The notes under the pieces are model-generated. The model saw only the letters and a list, made by a program, of their open reading frames with translations, was not told the DNA's origin and did no database searches. A program made the position numbers and the translations under genes. A DNA stretch of 64,000 nt from Candidatus Rokuibacteriota bacterium (GTDB lineage: Bacteria; Methylomirabilota; Methylomirabilia; Rokubacteriales; CSP1-6): positions 47,448-111,447 of the forward strand of contig QHTE01000064.1 in the NCBI GenBank assembly GCA_003220685.1, written 5' to 3'. This document shows, in pieces, positions 33,603-42,460 of this stretch; positions within the stretch are counted from its first letter, which is position 1, and every line of letters begins with the position of its first letter.

Positions 33603-34949
33603 TCAGGCGCGCACCAGGATTCGGACCAGGCCGCTCAGGTCGGACGTTCGCTCGAGTCCGTCGACCGCTTCGACGATCTTCTCGATCTGCCGCGCGTCGA
33701 GGATCGACGCCGCGTAGCGCCGAAATTTCTCGCCGGCCTCCTGCCACGTGAACGGATCGGCCGGTGAGCCCTTGTGGGGGCGCGTGCGCACGGTGTGACG
33801 CCGGCCGGCGCACTCGATGACGACCTCCGCCGGCCAGAAGCCAGGCGTGTCGTGGCCGGTTTCCTCGGCAACCAGCTCGATACGGCGCGCCAGGCCGCGC
33901 ACGATCGGGTCGGCGACGGCCTCGAAATCGTAGACCAGCGGATTGGACATGTCGCGGGTCAGCGCCACCGCCGTCGTGAAGGGTAGGCTGTACTGGCCGC
34001 CCAGCACGTCTTCGGGCTCGCGCCCCGCGTGCCGCTCCTCCATGATTCGCGGCGCGCCAGTGATCACGACGCGCGTGATCGCTCGGGGATCGAGCGGGCG
34101 CTCGCGCTTGAGATCCTGGATGGCCTGGACGACCGCCTGCTGGGTGACGTGGGTCGCGTACGACTTGAGCGACGGCGGCTCGATGGCCCACGCAGTTCCC
34201 AGGCCGTCCACGAGCGCCTCCAGCCTGGGCGGAGTCGAGAACGCGTTGAAGTAGCCGGAGCGACCCTCGAGGACCGTCGCCGGGCCGCGCACGCCCTGAC
34301 GGGCCAGGAGCGCGCTCTCGAGCCCGAGCTGGGCGGCGCGGCCGAGATGCAGCCGTTTGGTGTCGCCCCCACTCCACGCGAACTCGAGAAGCCCCGCGCT
34401 CGACGAGCCCGCGATGCCGAGCGCGTCGGTCAGCCGCTCCGCGTCGAACCGATAGAGCTTGCCGGCGGCGGCGGCCGCGCCGAACGGGCCCTGCGTGCCC
34501 GGGTTGTGAAAGCCGCGGACCGTCTCGAGCCCAACGGCCGTGCGCGCGATACGCGCCGAGACCTCGAAGCCCACGGCCAGCGCGGTGAGGAACGCGACGC
34601 CAGAGAGGCGCTCGTGTTCGCACACGGCGAGCGCCGCCGGCAGCACGGTGCCGCTCGCGTGCGAGCCGGTGAGCGCCTCGCACTCGAAGGCACCGATCAG
34701 CACGCCGTTGGCGAAAGCGGCGCGGGCGACGTCGGTACGCCAGCCCTGATGGATGACCGACGCCTCGGGCGCGCCGCCGAGCGCCCGGCCTACCGCCACG
34801 ATGCGCTGAGCCCAGGGCTGCCGGGTGCCCACGAGCGCGGCGCCGAACGTATCGAGGACGGTGATCTTGAGGTTCTCGACCAGCCGGCCGGGCAAGTCGG
34901 CGAACCCGGTTTCCGCCACGAAGCGGGCGAGCGTCCGCGTCTCGTTCAT
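33603..34949 (-). CDS. MmgE/PrpD family protein
   Basis: The 448-residue protein matches the MmgE/PrpD family (2-methylcitrate dehydratase, cis-aconitate decarboxylase and related hydro-lyases). Visible features are the helical start LARFVAETGFADLPGRLVENLKITVLDTFGAALVG, VLIGAFECEALTGSHASGTVLPAALAVCE (family block with His near residue 96), the GFHNPGTQGPFGAAAAAGKL segment, and KSYATHVTQQAVVQAIQDL followed by EDVLGGQYSLPFTTAVAL. These enzymes act on tricarboxylic or related acids in the cytoplasm. No methylcitrate synthase or lyase is nearby, so the substrate is open. It diverges from the amidase gene at 35015. Confidence 0.93.
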   Translation of the reverse strand: MNETRTLARFVAETGFADLPGRLVENLKITVLDTFGAALVGTRQPWAQRIVAVGRALGGAPEASVIHQGWRTDVARAAFANGVLIGAFECEALTGSHASGTVLPAALAVCEHERLSGVAFLTALAVGFEVSARIARTAVGLETVRGFHNPGTQGPFGAAAAAGKLYRFDAERLTDALGIAGSSSAGLLEFAWSGGDTKRLHLGRAAQLGLESALLARQGVRGPATVLEGRSGYFNAFSTPPRLEALVDGLGTAWAIEPPSLKSYATHVTQQAVVQAIQDLKRERPLDPRAITRVVITGAPRIMEERHAGREPEDVLGGQYSLPFTTAVALTRDMSNPLVYDFEAVADPIVRGLARRIELVAEETGHDTPGFWPAEVVIECAGRRHTVRTRPHKGSPADPFTWQEAGEKFRRYAASILDARQIEKIVEAVDGLERTSDLSGLVRILVRA

Positions 34950-35014
34950 GCGCAGATGATGCTAAGCTGCCTGCCCGATACGCAAGGCCGAACGGGTCGT
35001 GCGGAAAGGCCCCC

Positions 35015-36430
35015 ATGAGCCACGATCTCTGTTTCTCCACCGCGGTCGAGCTGGCGCGGCGCATCCGCGCGCGCGAGGTCTCCGTCACCGAAGTCGTCCA
35101 GGCGCACCTGGCGCAGATCGAGCGCGTCAACCCGAAGGTGAACGCGATCGTCACCCTCACGGCCGCGCGCGCGCTCGCCGAGGCGCGCGAGAAGGACGCG
35201 GCGCTCGCGCGCGGCGAGGCCGCGGGCCCGCTCTTCGGGCTGCCGGTCGCGCACAAGGACCTCGTGCCCACGCGCGGCATCCGCACAACCTACGGGTCGC
35301 CGATCTACCGTGACCACGTGCCCGACCAGGATGCGCTCCTAGTCGAGCGGCTGCGGGCCGCCGGCGCCATCACCGTGGGCAAGACCAACACGCCGGAGTT
35401 CGGGGCGGGCTCGCAGACGTTCAACGAGGTCTTCGGCCGGACGCTCAACCCCTACGATCCGACCAAGACGTGCGGGGGCTCGAGCGGCGGCGCCGCCGTG
35501 GCGCTGGCGTGCGGGATGGTGCCGATCGCCGACGGCAGCGACACCGGCGGCTCGCTGCGCAACCCCGCGAGCTTCTGCAACGTGGTGGGGCTCCGAGGCG
35601 CGGTCGGCCGCGTGCCGCCGTGGCCGACCGACGCGCCGTGGGGGACCCTGCACGTGCCCGGGCCGATGGCGCGCACGGTGGCGGACGCGGCGCTGATGCT
35701 GAGCGTGATGGCCGGTCCCGACCGCCGCTCGCCGGTGGCGATCGCGGAGTCGGGCGAGCGCTTCCGCGGCGAGCTCGGCCGCGACTTCAAGGGCGTGCGC
35801 GTCGCCTGGAGCCGCGATCTCGGGGGGCTGCCGATCGACCGTCGCGTCACGACGGTGCTCGACGCGCAGCGCGCGACGCTCGAGGCGCTGGGCTGCCGGG
35901 TCGAGGACGGCGAGCCCGACTTCGCCGACGCGCGGCAGATCTTCCAGGTGCAGCGCGCGCTGAGCTTCGCGGCGCGCTACGGGCCGCTCCTCGCCCAGCA
36001 TCGCCACCAGATGAAAGACACGGTCATCTGGAACACCGAGGAGGGGCTGAAGCTCACGGCGCGCGAGATCGGGGAGGCCGAGGTGCAGCGCGCGCACCTC
36101 TATCATCGCGTGCGCGAGTTCATGGAGCGCTACGAGTTCCTGCTGATCCCCGCCGCGCAGGTGCCGCCGTTCGACGTCACCACGCCGTACCCCACCGAGA
36201 TCAGCGGCGTACGGCTGCCGACGTACATCGACTGGATGCGCGTCTGCTCGGATATCACGGTGACGGGCCTGCCGGCGATCTCGGTGCCCGCCGGCTTCAC
36301 CGACGAGGGCCTGCCGGTGGGTCTGCAGATCGTCGGGCGTCACCAGGACGAGTTGGGGGTGCTCCAGCTCGCGCACGCCTTCGAGCACGCCACCGGATTC
36401 CACCGGCGGCGGCCCGCGCTCGCCGGCTGA
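35015..36430 (+). CDS. Amidase (amidase signature family)
   Basis: This 471-residue amidase has the Ser-cisSer-Lys triad of the amidase signature family. The Lys lies in LPVAHKDLVPTRG (about residue 78), the cis-Ser in CGGSSGGAAVALACG (about 154) and the nucleophile in DGSDTGGSLRNPASFCNVVG (about 178). The C-terminal AISVPAGFTDEGLPVGLQIVG is standard. Such enzymes hydrolyse amides in the cytoplasm; no GatB/GatC-like genes are close, so this is not a tRNA amidotransferase subunit on present evidence. A second, distant family member is encoded at 40136-41590. It converges with the phasin-like gene across a strong hairpin. Confidence 0.94.
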   Translation: MSHDLCFSTAVELARRIRAREVSVTEVVQAHLAQIERVNPKVNAIVTLTAARALAEAREKDAALARGEAAGPLFGLPVAHKDLVPTRGIRTTYGSPIYRDHVPDQDALLVERLRAAGAITVGKTNTPEFGAGSQTFNEVFGRTLNPYDPTKTCGGSSGGAAVALACGMVPIADGSDTGGSLRNPASFCNVVGLRGAVGRVPPWPTDAPWGTLHVPGPMARTVADAALMLSVMAGPDRRSPVAIAESGERFRGELGRDFKGVRVAWSRDLGGLPIDRRVTTVLDAQRATLEALGCRVEDGEPDFADARQIFQVQRALSFAARYGPLLAQHRHQMKDTVIWNTEEGLKLTAREIGEAEVQRAHLYHRVREFMERYEFLLIPAAQVPPFDVTTPYPTEISGVRLPTYIDWMRVCSDITVTGLPAISVPAGFTDEGLPVGLQIVGRHQDELGVLQLAHAFEHATGFHRRRPALAG

Positions 36431-36450
36431 GTCGCGCCGCGCCGGCGATC

Positions 36451-36478
36451 CCGGGCCCGGCCGCGTGGCCGGGCCCGG
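36451..36478. terminator. Bidirectional hairpin between amidase and phasin-like genes
   Basis: A perfect 12-bp GC stem (36451-36462 with 36467-36478, 4-base loop) lies between the 3' ends of two convergent genes. It lacks a U-tract on either side, so it may act with Rho or as a transcript-end stabiliser. Confidence 0.6.
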
Positions 36479-36488
36479 AGTCGAGCGA

Positions 36489-36866
36489 CTAGCGCCGGGT
36501 GCTCTCGCGCACGCTGCTTTCCAGCGTCTCGCTGACGCGCCGGCCCGCGTCGATCGCCGCCGTCTGCAGGCGCTCGGCCGCCTGCGTGACGAGCCGGGCG
36601 GTCGATCCCATGGACGTGAGCGTACGCTGCATCGAGTCGAGGGCTTGCAAGTACCCTCGATGGTACAGGTCGTGCAGCGCCTCGAGCGCCACGATCTGAA
36701 GCTCGGCCGCGAGCCGCGTGTTCTCCTGAGCGGCGACCATCGACAGCTCTGTGAGCGGGCCGATCACGCGCTGGGTGACGCCGATCGAGAGCGCCGCGGC
36801 ATCACCATTTGCTTTCGTCCTCTCTTCGAAGACTCGGGCCGTTCGTTCCTGGGTCGCGGTGTCCAC
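36489..36866 (-). CDS. Phasin-like protein
   Basis: The 125-residue protein is almost wholly helical and amphipathic, without Cys or Trp: TELSMVAAQENTRLAAELQIVALEALHDLYHRGYLQALDSMQ then RLVTQAAERLQTAAIDAGRRVSETLE. This fits phasin-family proteins that coat polyhydroxyalkanoate granules. GTG at 36866 is chosen because AAAGGAGG lies 6 bases upstream; an ATG at 36920 has none and would begin in a tandem repeat. No PHA synthase gene is in the window, so the granule role is inferred from composition and pattern only. Confidence 0.6.
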   Translation of the reverse strand: MDTATQERTARVFEERTKANGDAAALSIGVTQRVIGPLTELSMVAAQENTRLAAELQIVALEALHDLYHRGYLQALDSMQRTLTSMGSTARLVTQAAERLQTAAIDAGRRVSETLESSVRESTRR

Positions 36867-36889
36867 GCTATCCTCCTTTGATCGTCCTT

Positions 36890-36921
36890 TGACCGCTCGT
36901 TCATCTGACCGCTCGTTCATC
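36890..36921. repeat. 16-bp tandem direct repeat
   Basis: TGACCGCTCGTTCATC occurs twice head to tail just upstream of the phasin-like gene, and a shorter related piece (CGTTCATC) follows at 36930. It may be a regulator site or simple slippage. Confidence 0.5.
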
Positions 36922-36932
36922 GATCCCGCCGT

Positions 36933-37241
36933 TCATCCAGTGCCGCCGTCGATGAGCTCGCCGTCGATGTCGATGAAGACGATCGACGCGGCGTCGGGAG
37001 CGCGCTGCACCCAGATCGCCGACGCCACCGCGCCCGTCTGGAGGTTGAGCCCCTGCCAGACGCCGCCGGTCGGCGGACGATCGCGCCGACTGCGCGTCAC
37101 CGCCAGCTTGTATTCGGCGAACCCTTCGTGCGCGAACGCCTCGAGGACGTCGCGAGGCTGCGCCGCCCACGCGTGCTCGATCTCGGACCACTGCATCTTG
37201 CCGCTCTGCCGCAGCTCGTTCAGCCCCTGGAGTCCCCCCAC
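36933..37241 (-). CDS. Hypothetical protein (102 residues)
   Basis: A GTG start at 37241, supported by AAGGAGG 5 bases upstream, gives a soluble protein: GLNELRQSGKMQWSEIEHAWAAQPRDVLEAFAHEGFAEYKLAV, a basic linker, then strand-rich GGVWQGLNLQTGAVASAIWVQRAPDAASIVFIDIDGELIDGG. Composition and the strong ribosome-binding site support a real gene. It lies just upstream of the phasin-like gene on the same strand, with 66 bases between, and the two may be an operon. The family is not recognised. Confidence 0.55.
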   Translation of the reverse strand: MGGLQGLNELRQSGKMQWSEIEHAWAAQPRDVLEAFAHEGFAEYKLAVTRSRRDRPPTGGVWQGLNLQTGAVASAIWVQRAPDAASIVFIDIDGELIDGGTG

Positions 37242-37883
37242 GCGCACCTCCTTGATGGCCGCGCTCGGCGGCTCGTGTGTCCTACCCCTGTGATAGCTCG
37301 GGCGGCATTGCCCGGTTGTGACGAGTCGATGACCACGTCGCGAAATCAGACCGTCGAGGATTTCTCGCAAGGGGCTTGCCAGCCGGCTCGAAACCGTTTC
37401 GCGCCACGCATCACGCGAGCAAGTGCCCGCAAAGGCGAGCCTGTGGCTCCGACGCGCTGGACGCGGGCGCGAGGTTCGAGCCCCCCTGACCGCCGAAAGA
37501 ACGGTCACACGGCCTCGCTCGGTGCTCGAACCGGACGCAGCGAGATCGGGACGTTAGCGCGTGTGGCCATCCCAGGTGCGAGTGGGCGCTTTCGCCACAC
37601 GCGCCGCGACCGTGTCCTTGACATCGTTTCGGGCCGCCCATACGCTGACCTGGTAATTCATGCGACACGCGGGCCTCGCTGCATTCCGCCTCCCCGGTCG
37701 AGGCGTTTTCTGATCGTTTAGTCGGCTCCGTGCCGCGCGGCGGACCACTATCCCGCCGCGCGCCCGCTGGATCATCTCGCCGCCCTGGTTCACAGAGCGC
37801 GCCCGTCTGCGCGGGAATGCGGAGCACCCGATCGCAGATCGGTGAATCGAGCAGGAAACCCAGTCAACGAAGCTGAGAGACGA
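37242..37883. other. Long intergenic region between divergent genes
   Basis: About 640 bases hold no convincing gene; all open frames give Arg/Pro-rich or low-complexity products. It contains a good promoter candidate for the plus-strand regulator (37618-37646). A segment around 37470-37490 looks like the T-arm of a tRNA but does not fold as one. A structured RNA cannot be excluded by eye. Confidence 0.5.
37618..37646 (+). promoter_or_regulatory. Predicted sigma-70 promoter of the sigma-54 activator gene
   Basis: A perfect TTGACA at 37618-37623 is followed after 17 bases by TACGCT (37641-37646), a weak -10. It points toward the activator gene 238 bases downstream. Confidence 0.4.
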
Positions 37884-38930
<1,047 letters not shown>

Positions 38931-38935
38931 AGGTC

Positions 38936-38986
38936 GTGCGCGCTGCAGGCCGTCGCGGGGCGGGGGCCCCGCCGGCCGAGGCGCGC
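38936..38986 (+). repeat. Dispersed GC palindromic repeat, copy 2 (reference copy)
   Basis: About 51 bases: GTGCGCGCTGCAGGCCGTCG, then a GGGGCGGGGGCCCCGCC palindromic core, then GGCCGAGGCGCGC. The outer ends (GTGCGCG and CGCGC-like) are partly complementary too. It sits right after the sigma-54 activator gene. Copies occur at 33251, 45089, 47481 and 53499. Confidence 0.7.
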
Positions 38987-39052
38987 TTGGAAAATAGATG
39001 AGATAATTCGCGCCCGCGGCCCGGACTTTCACCCGGGCGAGAAGGAGCGCGC

Positions 39053-40014
39053 ATGAAGGCCTACTGGATCAGCCCGGGCCCCGCCGGCACCGGTGTCGAG
39101 CTCCGCGAGAGCCCCACACCCGAGCCCAAGGCCGGCGAGATCCTCGTGCGCGTGCGCGCCGCGTCGCTGAACCGCGGCGAGCTCCTGGGTGGCACGCACG
39201 GTGCCGCGCCGAAGCCCGGAGGCGGCGAATGCGCGGGCGAAGTGGTCGAGGTCGGCGCGGGGGTCACCGGAGTCCCAGTCGGCGCGCGCATGATGGGGCG
39301 CTGCGGTGGCGGCTTCGCGAGCTGGCGTTGATGGACGCGCGCGAAGCCCGGCGCGTGCCCGAGCCTCTCACGTGGGAAGAGGCGGCGGCGACGCCGCTCA
39401 CGTTCATCGTCGTCTACGACATGCTGATCGCGCAGGGCCGCCTCTCGGCGGGCCCGTGGCTGCTCGTCACCGCCGTCTCGTCGGGGGTCGGCGTGGCCGC
39501 GCTGCAGACCGGCAAGGTACTGGGCGCGCGCGTCATCGGCACGTCGGGCTCCGCCGAGAAGCTGGCGCGGCTCGAGAAGCTCGGTCTCGACGTCGGTATC
39601 CGCACGCGCGCCGGCGACTTCCACGACGCGGTCATGAAGGCGACGGACGGCAAGGGCGTGAGCCTCGTCGTCAACAACGTCGGCGGCTCGGTGTTCGGCG
39701 AGTGCGTCCGGTCGCTGGCGTTCGAAGGGCGGCTGGCGATCGTGGGTCACCTCGACCGCGTCCTGTCCGCCACCCTCGACATCGAGGTGCTCCACCGAAA
39801 GCGGCTGACGGTCTTCGGGGTCAGCAACCGGCTGCGGACAGCCGCGCAGCGCGCCGAGACCGTGCGCGCGTTCGCGCGCGACGTCCTGCCGTACTTCGAG
39901 GACGGACGGCTGCGGCCGCTCGTCGACCGGGTCTTCGGCTTCGACGAGCTGCCGGCCGCCCTCAAATTCATGGAGTCGGACGCGCAGGTCGGCAAGATCG
40001 TCGTCCGCGTCTGA
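39053..40014 (+). pseudogene. Quinone oxidoreductase-like (MDR family), one frameshift
   Basis: The gene starts at ATG 39053 after a GAAGGAG site and encodes the GroES-like domain of a medium-chain dehydrogenase: EILVRVRAASLNRGELL, GECAGEVVEVGAGVTGVPVGARM. It meets a stop at 39329. The next frame continues it precisely (ALMDAREARRVPEPLTWEEAAATPLTF) through the NADPH-binding domain (LLVTAVSSGVGVAALQTGKVLGARVIGTSGS) to 40012. Restoring one G near 39319 gives GFAELALMDA, so a single-base loss explains the break. Joined length is about 321 residues, normal for zinc-free quinone oxidoreductases. No zinc-ligand cysteines are present. A sequence error is as likely as true inactivation. Confidence 0.8.
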
Positions 40015-40135
40015 GCGGCCTCGCGGCGGCTCTCACTTCTGATCCCGCAACCCTCGCTCGATGCGCCCGCGGACGGTTCTGCAGCCGCGCCGGACGACAG
40101 CTCTGGCCCGAGCTTCGTCCGGACGCCGGCCGGTC

Positions 40136-41590
40136 TCACGCGTAGCCGGGCGGAGGCACGAAGGCCTGGAACTCGCGCTCGAGCTCTCTCGCCAACGCCA
40201 GGCACCTCAGGTCGCCGAACTGCGGCCCGACGATCTGGACGCCGACCGGAAGCCCGCCCGGCGTGAACCCGCACGGCGCGGCGGTCGACGGCAGGTAGAA
40301 CGCGCCGCTGTAGCCGGCCCAGAACAGGTGGTCGGTGACGGGGACGCGCTTGCCGTTGACGGTCACGGTCCGCTGGTGGCGCTCGCCCTTGTGGTCGTGG
40401 GGGAGGGCGGCGGTCCCGGCGACGGGGCAGAGGAGCAGATCGTATGTCGTGAAGAACTCGGCCCACGCGCGCCGCATGCGGTGGCGCGTCTCGTTCGCGG
40501 CGAGCCAGTCGCGGTGCGAGAGGACGGCGGCGCGCGTCGCGCGCGCGTAGTAGCTCTGGTCACCGACCGCCAGCCCGCGCGCGATCGCCACGTTCTGCTC
40601 GAAATCGGCGTCGCTCTGGCGGTCCGAGGTGGCGGCGCGCAAGAGGCGCGTGTAGACGGCGAACGCTTCGCCCGGATCGACGGCCGGGCGCGCGCGGTCG
40701 TCGACCTTCGTCTTCCGTCGGCCGAGGAAGTCGCCCAGCGTCTGGAGCCGATCCTGCACCTCGCGATCCACTGCCGCGCCGGGCGCGTCCAGCATCAACG
40801 CCACCTTGAAGTCGCGCAGGCGCTTCTGCCGCGTCGGCGGCAGACGGAGCTGCCATCCCGCCGCCTCGATCGCCTCGGGCCCGGCCATCACGGACAGGGC
40901 GAGGGCCAGATCGTCCGTGCTCCGCGCGAGCGGGCCGACGACGTCGATGTCGACGGCGGCCGTTTGCCACGGCAGGGCCTGGCCGGTACGCGGCACGATG
41001 CCCCAGGTGGGCTTGTGGCCGTAGACGCCGCAGAAGTGAGCCGGGTTCCGGATCGACGAGCCGATGTCGCTCCCGGCCTCGAGCCCGGTGAGCCCGGCGG
41101 CCAGCGCCGCCGCGGAGCCGCCCGAGGACCCGCCGGGCGCGCGCGCGACGTCCCACGGGTTGTTCGTCGTCCCGTAGATCGCGTTATAGCTCTGCCAGTC
41201 GGCGAGGAAGAGCGGCACGTTGGTCTTGCCGAAGAGCACGACGCCGGCCCCGAGCAGGCGGTCGACCGCGACCGCGTTCTTCGTGGCGACGTTCCTGGTG
41301 TAGGCCGGCACGCCCCACGTGGTCGGCAGCCCCGCGATGTCGTAGGACTCCTTGATCGTCATGGGCACGCCGTGCAACGGCCCCCAGACCCGACGCCGCG
41401 CCAGCGCGCGGTCGGCGGCCCGGGCGCGGGTGCGCGCGCGGTCGAAGTCGCGGACGACGACCGCGTTCAAGGCGCCGTCGTATTTCTCGACGCGCGCCAG
41501 GTAGAGATCGAGCAGCTCGAGGCAGCCGATCTTCTTCTTCCGGACGTCGGCGGCGAGCTGCTTGGCGGAACGGAAGGGGGTATCGAGCAT
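40136..41590 (-). CDS. Amidase (amidase signature family), second paralogue
   Basis: This 484-residue amidase has the catalytic Lys in LHGVPMTIKESYDIAG (about residue 79), the cis-Ser in PGGSSGGSAAALAAG (about 157) and the Ser nucleophile in GSDIGSSIRNPAHFCGVYG (about 181). The C-terminal PCGFTPGGLPVGVQIVGPQFGDL is typical. It diverges strongly from the amidase at 35015. The start MLDTPFRSAKQLAADVRKK matches the expected N-terminal length; the open frame upstream is a shadow of the methyltransferase. It is divergent to the methyltransferase gene with about 80 bases between starts. The substrate is unknown. Confidence 0.94.
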   Translation of the reverse strand: MLDTPFRSAKQLAADVRKKKIGCLELLDLYLARVEKYDGALNAVVVRDFDRARTRARAADRALARRRVWGPLHGVPMTIKESYDIAGLPTTWGVPAYTRNVATKNAVAVDRLLGAGVVLFGKTNVPLFLADWQSYNAIYGTTNNPWDVARAPGGSSGGSAAALAAGLTGLEAGSDIGSSIRNPAHFCGVYGHKPTWGIVPRTGQALPWQTAAVDIDVVGPLARSTDDLALALSVMAGPEAIEAAGWQLRLPPTRQKRLRDFKVALMLDAPGAAVDREVQDRLQTLGDFLGRRKTKVDDRARPAVDPGEAFAVYTRLLRAATSDRQSDADFEQNVAIARGLAVGDQSYYARATRAAVLSHRDWLAANETRHRMRRAWAEFFTTYDLLLCPVAGTAALPHDHKGERHQRTVTVNGKRVPVTDHLFWAGYSGAFYLPSTAAPCGFTPGGLPVGVQIVGPQFGDLRCLALARELEREFQAFVPPPGYA

Positions 41591-41671
41591 GGCCGGCCTC
41601 CTGCGCCGTCGAGCAGCCTCCGAAGCGCGATCGAAGTATACTGCGTGTCCTATGTGCCGCCCGGAGCGTCC

Positions 41672-42460
41672 GTGACCGAGTCGATTCCGCCCCATCCCGT
41701 CCTGGAGGAGTACTACCGGGTCAAAGCCGACCGGCAGTCGTTCGTCGACGAGCTGTTCGACGGCGCCGCCCGGTACTACAACCACATCGGCCGGATGCTG
41801 GACCTGGGCTCCGGGCCCATGTATCGACGCCAGGCCCTTCAGCGGGCCGGTCTCAAGCCGGGCATGAGGCTCCTGGACGTCGCGACCGGCACCGGCCTGG
41901 TCGCGCGCGGCGGGGCCGAGGTCCTCGGCGACCCCCGGCGGGTGATCGGCATCGATCCGAACAGCGGGATGCTGCGCGAGGCGCGGATGGCGCTCTCCGG
42001 CCCGCTCGTGCGAGGCAGGGCCGAGGTCCTCCCGTTCCGGTCCGACAGCTTCGACATGCTCAGCATGGGCTTCGCCCTGCGGCATGTGGAAGATCTCGAG
42101 ATCGCCTTCGACGAGTACCGGCGCGTGCTCAAGCCGGGCGGACGCTTGCTCCTTCTCGAGGTCTCGCGCCCGACGTCGCGGATCATGCGGTGGGTGATCC
42201 GGACCCACTTCCAGCGCGTCTTGCCGTGGCTGACCCGCATCAGCACCGGCAACGATCCGGCCGGGCTCCTCATGAGGTACTACTGGGACACGATCGACCG
42301 GTGCGTCCCGCCCGAGACCATTCTCGACGTGCTGCGGCGCAACGGATTCGTCGACGTGACGCGGCGCGTGTACGTCGGCTTCCTCAGCGAGTACGTCGCG
42401 GCCAAGCCTCGGAGGTCGGTGTCAGCGGATGGCGAGATGCGCGGGATCGACGCCGCGTAA
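41672..42460 (+). CDS. SAM-dependent methyltransferase (UbiE-like)
   Basis: The 262-residue class I methyltransferase resembles UbiE/COQ5: FDGAARYYNHIGRMLDLGSGPMYRRQAL, SAM motif I MRLLDVATGTGLVARGGAEVLG (about residues 64-85), acidic motif II VIGIDPNSGML, VLPFRSDSFDMLSMGFALRHVED and RVLKPGGRLLLLEVSRPTS. UbiE methylates demethylquinones, but it usually has FDxxAxxYD and GLH sequences that are only partly kept here, so another substrate is likely. GTG 41672 is chosen over GTG 41654 because GGAG lies 5 bases upstream. Its 3' end overlaps the 3' end of the convergent flavoprotein gene by 39 bases. Confidence 0.88.
   Translation: MTESIPPHPVLEEYYRVKADRQSFVDELFDGAARYYNHIGRMLDLGSGPMYRRQALQRAGLKPGMRLLDVATGTGLVARGGAEVLGDPRRVIGIDPNSGMLREARMALSGPLVRGRAEVLPFRSDSFDMLSMGFALRHVEDLEIAFDEYRRVLKPGGRLLLLEVSRPTSRIMRWVIRTHFQRVLPWLTRISTGNDPAGLLMRYYWDTIDRCVPPETILDVLRRNGFVDVTRRVYVGFLSEYVAAKPRRSVSADGEMRGIDAA

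Noticed and set aside
37460..37510. A GGTTCGAGCC sequence like the T-arm of a tRNA, possibly tRNA-Sec
   Set aside because: The flanking bases do not pair as a T-stem (CGAGG against CCCCC), and no acceptor stem, D-arm or anticodon arm could be built on either strand.
37411..37827. A 138-codon minus-strand frame in the long intergenic region
   Set aside because: The product is Arg/Pro/Ser-rich low-complexity sequence, has no ribosome-binding site and resembles other shadow frames.
40061..41671. Long plus-strand frame upstream of the methyltransferase
   Set aside because: It lies opposite the amidase gene, is Arg/Gly/Val-rich and shows no conserved motif.
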